The notes under the pieces were generated by a model. That model ran no database searches. It saw nothing but the letters and a program-made list of their open reading frames with translations, and was not told the DNA's origin. Position numbers and translations under genes: made by a program. A stretch of DNA of 64,000 nt from an uncultured Lachnospiraceae bacterium (lineage in GTDB: Bacteria > Bacillota > Clostridia > Lachnospirales > Lachnospiraceae), in assembly GCA_947625205.1 (NCBI GenBank), contig CANQNN010000009.1, forward strand, positions 26,999 through 90,998. The letters are read 5' to 3'. This document shows, one piece after another, positions 8,541 to 16,736 of this stretch; positions within the stretch are counted from its first letter, which is position 1; each line of letters begins with the position of its first letter.

Positions 8541-9399
8541 TGCGGGACCTGCCTTTCCACAACCTCCGCTTCTTTTCCTCAGCGGGTTTGTTCTGAATTT
8601 CCGACAGTCTTGCCTTTAATCTTTCGGCGTCAAGGCCTCTTTCCAGCTCTCCGTTATACGCAACGCTGATCTTGCCGTTCTCCTCGGACACGATCACCGT
8701 CAGCGAGTCCGTCACTTCCGAGATGCCGACTCCGGCGCGGTGTCTTGTTCCCAGCTCTTTGCTGAGCGCCATGTTATCGGACAGCGGCAGATAACAGGTC
8801 GCCGAAACGATACGGTTGCCTCTCACGATCACGGCGCCGTCATGCAGGGGCGTATTATGTTCAAATATATTGATAAGGAGCTGACTGGAAACGATGCCGT
8901 CCACATCGATACCGGTCCTCTCATATTCGCTTAAAGACTGTTCCTTCTCGATCACGATCAGCGCGCCCGTCTTAACCTTGCTCATCTCAATGGACGCCTT
9001 CACGATCTCATTGATCGTCCTGTCAGAGAAACGCCCCTCCTCCGACTTGCCGGCATCGAATGGGAGGATCGATGTAAACAGGTTTTTCTGCCCCAGCTCC
9101 TCCATAGCTTTGCGCAGCTCCGGCTGCAGCATGACAACAATAGCGATCGCCGCGATACTGAACACATTCGTCACGATCCACAGGATCGTGTTCATCCGAA
9201 AGATGGCTGCGATCAAAATAAAGCCGGCGACCACCGTAACGCCCCTGAGAAGGACCCAGGCGCGCGTATTTTTGATCCACACCAGAATATGATAGGAAAG
9301 AAAAGTAAGTATAATGATCTCGACAATATCTGTCCAGTGAACGGTAGGCATATGCAGTTTGGAAAAATATGTCGCAATAAAAGTATTCAGTTGCTGCAT
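8530..9399 (-). CDS. cdaA: Membrane diadenylate cyclase CdaA
   Basis: Makes c-di-AMP from two ATP. Three transmembrane helices in the first 95 residues are followed by a DAC (DisA_N) domain with the catalytic motif DGAVIVRGNRI and the ATP-contacting GTRHRAGVG. The C-terminal tail is short and charged. The start is uncertain: the ATG at 9397-9399 gives 289 residues and has GGGAGG 11 bases upstream, while an in-frame GTG at 9403-9405 is 5 bases from the same site. It lies 20 bases after a 321-residue membrane protein gene and overlaps cdaR. With gdpP in this window both synthesis and breakdown of c-di-AMP are covered. Confidence 0.95.
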   Translation of the reverse strand: MQQLNTFIATYFSKLHMPTVHWTDIVEIIILTFLSYHILVWIKNTRAWVLLRGVTVVAGFILIAAIFRMNTILWIVTNVFSIAAIAIVVMLQPELRKAMEELGQKNLFTSILPFDAGKSEEGRFSDRTINEIVKASIEMSKVKTGALIVIEKEQSLSEYERTGIDVDGIVSSQLLINIFEHNTPLHDGAVIVRGNRIVSATCYLPLSDNMALSKELGTRHRAGVGISEVTDSLTVIVSEENGKISVAYNGELERGLDAERLKARLSEIQNKPAEEKKRRLWKGRSRNEK

Positions 9400-9418
9400 A
9401 CGCACGCATACCTCCCGG

Positions 9419-10384
9419 TCAATGATTACTTCTTGTTCTCTGCACCGTCTTTGATCTCTGGCTGTTGATCTGTTTTACCTTCTTCTGCGGTCTTGACACA
9501 ACGACCTTGGGTACCGCTTTCACATAATAATAATATTCATCGTCCTCAAACTGTACTTTCTCTGTCCTGCTGTAATCCACATGAAATACAAAGAACTGCA
9601 GCACCGTTGTCAGCAGCAGGGCGACAATATGACCAAAGATCAGACCCAGTAACGCCACATTGGTATCAAACATCAGATCCCCTATAAGCAATACCATGAT
9701 ATTCACCACAACGCCCGCCACCATAGCGATCGTCCATGCATAGTCAATGCTCAATCTTCTGATCAGGTAAACCATGATCACTGTGATCGCAAACGCCGCG
9801 ATCGTAATGACCATCTCTTTATTGTTAAGAAGCCCGTCAATAATAAAGCGGAATTTTGCAGCAGTCTCTTCATCAGCCATAGCGGCGATGACGGACGCAT
9901 TCTGCGCCACATAATGTATCATATAATATGCTATGACACCGCATGCCACCGACACTGCGGATGCAGGCGTTCCCACAAGCCCCACGGCGAGAGGGATCAC
10001 ATAAGGTATCTTCATGGCGAAGCAGACCGGCATCAGCACCACCACCAGAGTATCTTTCGGTGAAAAACGGAGATACAGCAGAAACATGAGCAGAAAACCT
10101 ACCCCCACGACCGCCGCGCACTCGAGACTGAAGGCGTACAGGTGCAACAGTATGAATACTGCCGACACCACCACGATAAAGTTCATGGGCATAAAGGAGC
10201 ACATCAGCGCCACGATCAACACCACTGTGATCTTATCTATGCTGTCCATGTAGCCCACGCGCGCATTGATCAGCAGCAATGTGATAAAAGCAAGTATGAA
10301 TTTTAAAAGCGGAGTGATGTATACCTCATATTTACTGTAGAGAGTCATCATTATCTGCTTTGCAACAAGTAAGGTAGTCATCAT
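9419..10384 (-). CDS. Polytopic membrane protein of unknown function upstream of cdaA
   Basis: Not recognised as a named family. The 321-residue protein has about seven to nine hydrophobic segments (from near residue 25 to 270), with alternating Val/Ile/Leu-rich helices. Between them is a loop around 165-185 with acidic residues (MADEETAAKF). The cytoplasmic tail (about 275-321) begins with an acidic DDEYYYYVKA stretch and ends Lys/Arg-rich. It lies 20 bases before cdaA and 32 bases after a small membrane protein, all on one strand, so it is probably co-transcribed with the c-di-AMP synthase. A transport or scaffold role is possible, but nothing in the sequence proves it. Two ATGs in a row occur at the start. 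Confidence 0.8.
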   Translation of the reverse strand: MMTTLLVAKQIMMTLYSKYEVYITPLLKFILAFITLLLINARVGYMDSIDKITVVLIVALMCSFMPMNFIVVVSAVFILLHLYAFSLECAAVVGVGFLLMFLLYLRFSPKDTLVVVLMPVCFAMKIPYVIPLAVGLVGTPASAVSVACGVIAYYMIHYVAQNASVIAAMADEETAAKFRFIIDGLLNNKEMVITIAAFAITVIMVYLIRRLSIDYAWTIAMVAGVVVNIMVLLIGDLMFDTNVALLGLIFGHIVALLLTTVLQFFVFHVDYSRTEKVQFEDDEYYYYVKAVPKVVVSRPQKKVKQINSQRSKTVQRTRSNH

Positions 10385-10416
10385 TTTTCTTTCACTTTCC
10401 GTACACTTTCATTGCC

Positions 10417-10803
10417 TTATTGTTTATACATATCCGCGAGCCTGCGCAGATTCATGTGATAGACCTTAAGGCTCTTTACCGCCGCATTATAACGCACCGT
10501 ATATACTATATAAGAAATCACTGCATATATTCCTACTGTCCACAAATAATACGAAAGAATATTTCTGGCGAACTCCCACAGATCCATTTTGTAGATATCG
10601 GTCATGAACGTCTCAAAATTATAAAAAACATACATGCCAAAGACCACTACAAATGCGATCGTTGCACTTATAATGGACTTCAGCACCTGCCATCCTATAT
10701 AATCACTCCGAAAATAGTTTCCTATCGCAACATTTTTTCTGCCGTCATTTGCTTCATAGGAAGCCATCTTCGTCATGAGGATCACTCTTTTTTCATTTAA
10801 CAT
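10417..10803 (-). CDS. Small two-helix membrane protein of unknown function
   Basis: The 128-residue protein is not recognised. Two hydrophobic helices (about residues 41-62 and 82-108) follow a charged, cytoplasmic-looking N-terminus (MLNEKRVILMTKMASYEANDG). The C-terminus is basic with a possible amphipathic helix. The ATG at 10801-10803 has GGAGA seven bases upstream. It lies 9 bases after a YvyF-like flagellar-operon gene and 32 bases before the larger membrane protein, in a set that continues to cdaA. The two membrane proteins may work together; this is inferred from position only. Confidence 0.75.
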   Translation of the reverse strand: MLNEKRVILMTKMASYEANDGRKNVAIGNYFRSDYIGWQVLKSIISATIAFVVVFGMYVFYNFETFMTDIYKMDLWEFARNILSYYLWTVGIYAVISYIVYTVRYNAAVKSLKVYHMNLRRLADMYKQ

Positions 10804-10812
10804 AGAAGTCTC

Positions 10813-11223
10813 CTAACCAAGAAAACGCATCTTCGGATTATCGTGCTGATCCTTTTTCTTCAGCTCAGGCTTCGCCGGCTCCGAATGATGTATGCTTTCG
10901 TTCAACTGATTAGCCATGCTGTTCTTACACTTCTCACAAAAACGCCCGCTGAGGATCGGCTTGCCGCATTTCTCACACGCAAGCTCGATACCGGAGCCCT
11001 CCGCCAGCTGCAGGCGCTCATCCTTCAGCCACACCTGGATCTGCGCCTGCGACACGTCGCATGCCTCCGAAACCTGCGGAATGGTCGCATAGGCGTTATC
11101 GCGGATATACTCTTTCACTTCCTGAAACTTCTTCTCCAGGGCTTCCCTGCACGCCATACAGATCGGCGGTCCCGATACATAGTTAAATAATTTACCACAT
11201 TTTCTGCAATTCCTAGCGTTCAT
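10813..11223 (-). CDS. YvyF/TIGR03826-type flagellar operon protein
   Basis: Small protein of 136 residues with an N-terminal zinc-finger-like pair (CRKC and CMAC, residues 5-25), a central helical segment resembling a MerR/HTH-like domain (YATIPQVSEACDVSQAQIQVWL), and a C-terminal Cys pair (CEKCG, CEKC). This matches the family found in flagellar operons near comF and flgM in Bacillus (yvyF). The start is the ATG at 11221-11223, with AAGGAGGG seven bases upstream. Here it follows comFC by 28 bases as in Bacillus, but flgM, flgN and flgKL do not follow; membrane protein genes and cdaA do. It may be a regulator; function is not established. Confidence 0.82.
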   Translation of the reverse strand: MNARNCRKCGKLFNYVSGPPICMACREALEKKFQEVKEYIRDNAYATIPQVSEACDVSQAQIQVWLKDERLQLAEGSGIELACEKCGKPILSGRFCEKCKNSMANQLNESIHHSEPAKPELKKKDQHDNPKMRFLG

Positions 11224-11251
11224 GACAATTCCCTCCTTGTAATTCTGACGG

Positions 11252-11968
11252 TTATAAACCTTTTCCGATTGCAAGTGTTACAAAATATATGTGCCTGATA
11301 CCTGCCTTTCGCAACTCGTAACTCATCGCATCTATTGTGCTTCCAGTTGTATATATGTCATCGATAATTACAATCGTACTTAATTTTACATCATTACGAC
11401 AGATTTTGAAAGCCCTTTTCAAATTATTTTGCCGTTCCAGCATAGATAAATTTTTCATCGGAGTCGTCCTGCGCGCCCTTTTGATCAGATCTGTATCAAC
11501 AGAAATGTTCATGATGCGCCCAAGCTCCCGCGCCAACTTCTCTGCCTGATTATATCCTCTCATGCGCCGTTTTGACGCATGTATAGGTACAGGGACAAGC
11601 GCATCCGGTTTGCACCGCATGATCCACTCTCCCAGACGTTCTGCTATACACCGGGCATAATACGCCGCATACTCCTGCCGTCCTTTATACTTAAACCGGT
11701 AGAGTGAATCGGACACACTTTTATACGCAAACACCGACCGCCCCGCGTCGAACAAATGCTTCCGCCGCCGGCAGTCGCCGCAGTACTCCTCGCCGTCATC
11801 TTCCAGTTCTTTGCCGCATTTCATACAGCACGGCTCCTTAATATAGACAAATTTATTTCTGCATGTCTCACAGACGAGACTTCCGAAGGGCAGGACAGCC
11901 CTGTCACAGACGGGACATCTGCGCGGATAGAGAATGTCCGCAAGCATCCCCAGAAATGATCTCAGCAT
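11252..11968 (-). CDS. comFC: ComF family protein (phosphoribosyltransferase-like)
   Basis: Family linked to natural transformation DNA uptake. The N-terminus carries zinc-binding Cys pairs (CPVC, CETC, CMKC, CGDC, residues 18-70). The C-terminal half is a type I phosphoribosyltransferase fold with the PRPP loop VIIDDIYTTGSTIDA near 200-214. The length of 238 residues is typical. The start ATG follows AAAGGAA. It lies downstream of recD2 on the same strand and upstream of the YvyF-like gene, a pairing also seen in the Bacillus comF operon. comFA and comFB are not present here, so competence itself is not proven. Confidence 0.9.
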   Translation of the reverse strand: MLRSFLGMLADILYPRRCPVCDRAVLPFGSLVCETCRNKFVYIKEPCCMKCGKELEDDGEEYCGDCRRRKHLFDAGRSVFAYKSVSDSLYRFKYKGRQEYAAYYARCIAERLGEWIMRCKPDALVPVPIHASKRRMRGYNQAEKLARELGRIMNISVDTDLIKRARRTTPMKNLSMLERQNNLKRAFKICRNDVKLSTIVIIDDIYTTGSTIDAMSYELRKAGIRHIYFVTLAIGKGL

Positions 11969-12016
11969 ATGTATGTTCCTTTTCAGATAGTAAAAGTACG
12001 GCGCCCGCTCATAAAC

Positions 12017-14314
12017 TTATTGTAGCGGAATCACTTCCCGGATCCGCTCAGCCAGGCTTGTATATCTTAAATTCTGGTAATTGTTGTCTATCATATCCTG
12101 CACGGTACGGCGGCTGCCAAGGATCGTTACACAGTTCTTAGCCCTTGTTACTCCCGTATACAGCAAATTTCTGTTGAACAATATCCTCGGACCGGAGAGA
12201 AGCGGAATAATAACCGCCGGATATTCGCTGCCCTGCGATTTATGGATCGTGACCGCATAGGCAAGTTCGATCTCATTAAGCTGCGCATAGGAATAGGTGA
12301 CTCTTCTGTGCTCGTCAAACTCAACCGTTACCTCCGATGCATATTCGTTGATCTGCAGCACTGTTCCTATGTCGCCGTTAAAGATCCCCATTCCCTTATC
12401 GATGGGAATGCCATACTTACTGACGATCTCCCATTCCATCTGGTAATTGTTTTTGATCTGCATGACCTTATCATGCTCCCGCAAAAGCATGCCGCCTGCC
12501 ATACACTCTTTCTTTGCCGGCGAGGGGGGATTAAGATACCGCTGTAATATACCGTTAAGCGTCTCCACCCCGAGGCTTCCCTTGCGCATCGGTGTCAGCA
12601 CCTGTATATCGTAAGGCTGTGCGCCGACATAAGGAGGAAGCTTTTCGGTTATCAGCTGTATCATGTGCTTATAGATGACATTGACGTCATTTCTTTCCAG
12701 GAAAAAGAAATCTTTACTCTTATTGTCTAATGCCAGGCTCTCTCCCGCATGAATGCGGTGTGCATTCCATACAATATCGCTTTCTTTGTCCTGGCGGAAT
12801 ATTTTCTCAAGGATCACCGTCGGAAATCTTTCGCTCTCCATGATATCCCGCAGAACCTGTCCGGCGCCAACGGACGGAAGCTGGTTGCGATCTCCCACCA
12901 TGATAAGCCGCGTGCCCGGCGTCACGGCTCTTAACAGCGCCTGAAACAGAAAAATGTCAACCATTGACATCTCATCCACGATAATGACATCCGCTTCCAG
13001 TGGATTTTCCTCATTGCGCTCGAATCTTGCCGTCCCGGATTCCTCCGGCACATTGCCGCTCAGCTCCAACAGACGGTGAAGCGTTCTGGCTTCGTAGCCG
13101 GTCGTCTCCGTCATGCGCTTTGCGGCCCTCCCCGTGGGAGCCGCCAGATAAATATCCATGTTCTCCGACAGAAAGTACCTTATCATCACATTAATAGTGG
13201 TAGTTTTCCCCGTACCGGGACCGCCGGACAGAATAAAAATACCGTTCTTAACGCTTTCCCTCACCGATCTTCTCTGCAGCTCATCCAGCTCGATCCCCAG
13301 CTCAGCCTCGATACGGCCGATCTTCTCATCGATCTCACTCCCCGCTTTATCTGTGCCGCTGTCCTGTTTGTCCCGCACGGCATATTCCTTATCCCGCAGC
13401 ATGTCATCCGGCTGCCCGCCCACGGCGGTTCCAAGATCATGCAGCATTTTGGCACAATTCAGCTCCGCATAATAATATGCAGACGCATATACCTTACACT
13501 CCTCGTCATCAGGCCGTCTCTTCATGATCAGCTTCTTTTCCATCGCCAGGTTTGCAAGCTGGGATTCTACCGTATCCCTGTCCAACTCCAGCATCTCCGC
13601 CGCCTTGTTTAGCAGAACGCTCTGTGGAAGATAACAGTGTCCCTCCCCACCCGCCAGCGCGAGCGTATAGAGTATCCCGCTCTTAATGCGGTAATCCGAA
13701 TCGGCGCGGATGCCTGCTTTTGCTGCGATTTCATCCGCAATTTTGAAACCGATGCCTTGCACGTCCTCCGCAAGCCTGTACGGATTCTGCTTCAGAACAC
13801 CGTACAGCTCCATGCCGTATGTTTCATAGATACGAATCGCCATCGTATTGGATATGCCGTATTGCTGCAGAAAAGTCATTGCTTCCCTGGCATCCCTTTT
13901 CTCGTATACCTGAGCCGCGATCTCCCGTGCTTTACGCTCGCTGATGCCGTTGACTTCAGCCAGCCGTTCCGGTTCCTCCTCGATAATGCGATAGGTATCT
14001 TCCCCAAACCGTTTGACGATTCTGGCCGCCAGCGCTGCTCCTACGCCTTTTACAGCGCCGGAGCCAAGATAACGCTCTATGCTTTCGGCATCCGCCGGAG
14101 GAACGATCTGATAGCGCTCTATCTTAAACTGCTCGCCATATAGCGGATGGGAGGTATAATTTCCCTGTGCTTCTATGGTCTCTCCCTGATCCATAGTCTT
14201 AAAAAAGCCTATACATATGATCTCTTCCGAACCGCTCACAAGGTTTAGCACTGTGTAGCCGTTATCAGCATTGCGATATATGATATGCTCTATAAATCCT
14301 CTGATCGTTTCCAT
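12017..14314 (-). CDS. recD2: RecD2-type 5'-3' DNA helicase
   Basis: SF1B helicase of the RecD2/YrrC type, acting in repair without RecBC. The order is an N-terminal OB-like domain (1-90), helix-hairpin-helix repeats (about 95-190), a winged region, then the ATPase: Walker A GGPGTGKTTT near 365, Walker B VDEMSMVD near 450, and the C-terminal motif AVTIHKSQGSEYPAV near 700. A charged stretch around 305-335 (RDKQDSGTDKAGSEID) looks like a species-specific insertion. The ATG at 14312-14314 is preferred to an in-frame TTG 15 bases upstream that lies too close to the GGGG. The final length is 765 residues. Confidence 0.94.
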   Translation of the reverse strand: METIRGFIEHIIYRNADNGYTVLNLVSGSEEIICIGFFKTMDQGETIEAQGNYTSHPLYGEQFKIERYQIVPPADAESIERYLGSGAVKGVGAALAARIVKRFGEDTYRIIEEEPERLAEVNGISERKAREIAAQVYEKRDAREAMTFLQQYGISNTMAIRIYETYGMELYGVLKQNPYRLAEDVQGIGFKIADEIAAKAGIRADSDYRIKSGILYTLALAGGEGHCYLPQSVLLNKAAEMLELDRDTVESQLANLAMEKKLIMKRRPDDEECKVYASAYYYAELNCAKMLHDLGTAVGGQPDDMLRDKEYAVRDKQDSGTDKAGSEIDEKIGRIEAELGIELDELQRRSVRESVKNGIFILSGGPGTGKTTTINVMIRYFLSENMDIYLAAPTGRAAKRMTETTGYEARTLHRLLELSGNVPEESGTARFERNEENPLEADVIIVDEMSMVDIFLFQALLRAVTPGTRLIMVGDRNQLPSVGAGQVLRDIMESERFPTVILEKIFRQDKESDIVWNAHRIHAGESLALDNKSKDFFFLERNDVNVIYKHMIQLITEKLPPYVGAQPYDIQVLTPMRKGSLGVETLNGILQRYLNPPSPAKKECMAGGMLLREHDKVMQIKNNYQMEWEIVSKYGIPIDKGMGIFNGDIGTVLQINEYASEVTVEFDEHRRVTYSYAQLNEIELAYAVTIHKSQGSEYPAVIIPLLSGPRILFNRNLLYTGVTRAKNCVTILGSRRTVQDMIDNNYQNLRYTSLAERIREVIPLQ

Positions 14315-14386
14315 GCCCGCCGCGTTCAAACCCCTTTAAGTTATATAACCGGTTTATTTGCGTGATATACTACGCAGAACAGCAAA

Positions 14387-14408
14387 GGGCTGCCTGGATC
14401 AGCAGCCC
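14387..14408 (-). terminator. Weak terminator after the rod-binding gene
   Basis: Minus strand GGGCTGC, 8-base loop, GCAGCCC, followed only by TTTGCTGTT. Partial termination between the flagellar genes and recD2 is plausible. Confidence 0.45.
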
Positions 14409-14440
14409 GATTTGATACAAATGTTTAAAGATACAAGCCA

Positions 14441-14794
14441 TTACAGATTGTAATTACGCTTTGCCTGCTCATACAGCAGCTGTGCCAGAGAATTGGAACC
14501 GCCGTCAACCGTCTGCTCCGATATTTTCTGTATAAATTCATCTTTAAACAGACCTGTCATGTTGGATGCGTAACCCTCTTCTTCACTGTCGTCTCCAAAC
14601 AGCTTGGTGGTCTTCTCCATCTCCTTATAGACCTGCTCCCACAGAAATGCCTCAAACTGCTTACATGCATCCAGAAGCGCTTCGTCGTCTGCCGCCTTTG
14701 CAGCGTTCTCCACCTGACTCTGAAGCTTATCCGATGCGGCCTGGTCAGCCTGTGTGACATAATCTGTATAATTTCCCAATCCCGGTATATCCAT
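14441..14794 (-). CDS. Flagellar rod-binding protein (FlgJ N-terminal type)
   Basis: A 117-residue protein matching the rod-binding domain found at the N-terminus of FlgJ. The central part ACKQFEAFLWEQVYKEMEKT (split by family position near 50-70) and the region MTGLFKDEFIQKISEQ are the recognisable parts, with GSNSLAQLLYEQ near the end. There is no muramidase domain, as is usual in Firmicutes. The ATG at 14792-14794 has GAGG nine bases upstream. It begins 11 bases after the flhP stop, so it belongs to the mbl-flhO-flhP set. It probably aids rod assembly through the cell wall. Confidence 0.87.
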   Translation of the reverse strand: MDIPGLGNYTDYVTQADQAASDKLQSQVENAAKAADDEALLDACKQFEAFLWEQVYKEMEKTTKLFGDDSEEEGYASNMTGLFKDEFIQKISEQTVDGGSNSLAQLLYEQAKRNYNL

Positions 14795-14805
14795 AATTAT
14801 TATCC

Positions 14806-15624
14806 TCAACGTTTCAGGTTATTGGCGGTCTCCATCATGGAATCGGATGTTGTGATCGCCTTGGAATTCATCTCATACGCACGCTGTGCAACGATCAGGT
14901 TTACCATCTCGTTGGCCACCTGTACATTGGAGCCCTCCAGATAGCCCTGTACGATCCTGCTCTTGGACACTCCCGCAGTGGTATCCTCATTCAATGCCCG
15001 TCCGCTGGCGTCCGTCACTGCAAAAAGCGTGTCGCCCACTCTGTTTAAGCCGCCCGGATTGCTGAACTGATAGGTTCCGATCGTAATGCCGATAGGCTGC
15101 GGATTATTCTGTTCATCGGGATAGCAGATCTGTCCGTCCTCCGTAATGGAAAGTTTACTCGCAATATAAGAACGGTTCAAAGAGATCGCGCGCCCCGTAG
15201 AATCTAACACCGGCAGACCGTCCGCATTGGTCAGCGTCATACCGCCGTTAGCGCCGAGCGCCCAGATAAAATCACCGTTTCTGGTGTAATAATTGGTGCC
15301 GTCCTCTCCGCGTACCGCAAAAAATCCTTCGCCCTGAATAGCAAAAGCAGTGTTACTGTCCGAGCTCAGCAGACTTCCCTGCGTAAAAAGGGAATTGATG
15401 GAAGAAGGGCGGACGCCCAGTCCCACCTGTGAGGTTGTAGGCTTCGGATCGCCGTTAGCCGTTGTGGTAACGGACTGCAGTCTCTGATACAAAAGGGATT
15501 TAAACTGCGCCACCTGCGCCTTATAGCCAACCGAGTTGACATTTGAAAGGTTGTTGGCGATCGTATCTACATTCACCTGCTGCGCATTCATACCTGTCGC
15601 TGCCGACCATAAGCTTCTGACCAT
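14806..15624 (-). CDS. flhP: Flagellar hook-basal body protein FlhP/FlgG
   Basis: Rod protein of the flagellar basal body. The N-terminal motif SAATGMNAQQVNVDTIANNLSN and the C-terminal helix EMVNLIVAQRAYEMNSKAI are the paired coiled coils of the FlgG family, with a beta domain between (AIQGEGFFAVRGEDG near 90-105). Length is 272 residues. It follows flhO by 28 bases and has AGGAGG ten bases before the ATG. The gene order mbl-flhO-flhP is that of Bacillus subtilis, so the symbol flhP is used; flgG is the general family name. Confidence 0.92.
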   Translation of the reverse strand: MVRSLWSAATGMNAQQVNVDTIANNLSNVNSVGYKAQVAQFKSLLYQRLQSVTTTANGDPKPTTSQVGLGVRPSSINSLFTQGSLLSSDSNTAFAIQGEGFFAVRGEDGTNYYTRNGDFIWALGANGGMTLTNADGLPVLDSTGRAISLNRSYIASKLSITEDGQICYPDEQNNPQPIGITIGTYQFSNPGGLNRVGDTLFAVTDASGRALNEDTTAGVSKSRIVQGYLEGSNVQVANEMVNLIVAQRAYEMNSKAITTSDSMMETANNLKR

Positions 15625-15652
15625 GTCTAACGCCTCCTATTCTTTACAGGTC

Positions 15653-16720
15653 TTATATCTTACCCAGCTGATTTACTGCAATATCAAGTGATTCATCATA
15701 TGTAGTGATAACCTTCTGGTTGCTCTCGTACTGTCTCTGAATGGCGATCATATTGACCATTTCCGTCACAATAGACATATTCGAGGTTTCCAGATAACCG
15801 GAACGTACCGTCACATCCTCCGCCGGCTGTTCGAGCTGCCTGTTAGCATTGTCGTCTGCCGTCCGGGCGTCCTCCAAAGCCTGTTCCGCCTCCGCTTCCG
15901 CCTGCTGAGCGGCACGCAGCGCCTCCTCGAGATCACCCGTATCTACGCCCCTTGCCTGCGCATCGTCCAAAGCGTTCTGAATAGCCACGGTATTCGCTCT
16001 GGCTCTCCTGTACGCCGTTGATGCGGCCTTAGTCGCATCGCTCTCTATAAACTGAAAGAAATTCTCGCCGAATCGTTCCAGGCGGTCATAATCCCCGGCT
16101 TCAAAATCTACTACGCCGATGGTCGCCACGTACTGACCCGCCTGATATATATCGCCGCTCACATTGGTTCCTATCTCCTTTTCGTTGGGATCCAGTCTGA
16201 TACGGCGTCTGTCTTCATCCAGAACATAATCTCCGTCCTGGGTCACAAGATATCCCTGCGATGTCATGGTAAAATTACCGTCTCTGGTATACTTCACGGA
16301 CGTCTGGCCCGCTTTGTTCGTATACTCTATACGGAAGAAACCGCTGCCGGCTATGGCAAAATCAAAGGTATTGCCTGTCACCTTCATCGGACCTTCCGAA
16401 TAATCCACATAATTCTCGCCGGTCTTAACGCCCATATTCATGCCCACTCTCCTGACACGATTCTGAGCATAATTGGGATTGGCTTCGTTATTCATCTCAT
16501 ATGTGTCAATGCCTTTGGATGTACTGATCAGCCGCGGCAGATTGCCCGCCTCGGACAGATCCTTGATTTTATACGCAAGGAGACTGTCAAACGCCTGACT
16601 TGTGGCGCCCTCTTTCTTAAAGCCGTTGGTGCCCGCATTCGCCAGATTGTTGGTCATGACATCCATCCTGTGCTGTTCATTGATCATTCCGGTATACGCC
16701 GTATATAATCCTTTAAGCAT
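15653..16720 (-). CDS. flhO: Flagellar hook-basal body protein FlhO/FlgF with an inserted coiled coil
   Basis: Rod protein with the usual N-terminal motif (YTAYTGMINEQHRMDVMTNN), the beta domain (AIAGSGFFRIEY near 122-133) and the C-terminal helix (EMVNMIAIQRQYESNQK). Unusually, about residues 227-299 form an extra Ala/Glu/Gln-rich helical segment (for example LEEALRAAQQAEAEAEQALE) placed just before the C-terminal GYLETSN motif. Normal members go straight from FFQ to that motif through a short linker, so this protein is about 70 residues longer. The ATG at 16718-16720 has AGGAGAGG upstream; an upstream in-frame extension overlaps mbl and is rejected. The gene starts 16 bases after mbl. Confidence 0.9.
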   Translation of the reverse strand: MLKGLYTAYTGMINEQHRMDVMTNNLANAGTNGFKKEGATSQAFDSLLAYKIKDLSEAGNLPRLISTSKGIDTYEMNNEANPNYAQNRVRRVGMNMGVKTGENYVDYSEGPMKVTGNTFDFAIAGSGFFRIEYTNKAGQTSVKYTRDGNFTMTSQGYLVTQDGDYVLDEDRRRIRLDPNEKEIGTNVSGDIYQAGQYVATIGVVDFEAGDYDRLERFGENFFQFIESDATKAASTAYRRARANTVAIQNALDDAQARGVDTGDLEEALRAAQQAEAEAEQALEDARTADDNANRQLEQPAEDVTVRSGYLETSNMSIVTEMVNMIAIQRQYESNQKVITTYDESLDIAVNQLGKI

Positions 16721-16736
16721 AAGTGTTTCGCCTCTC

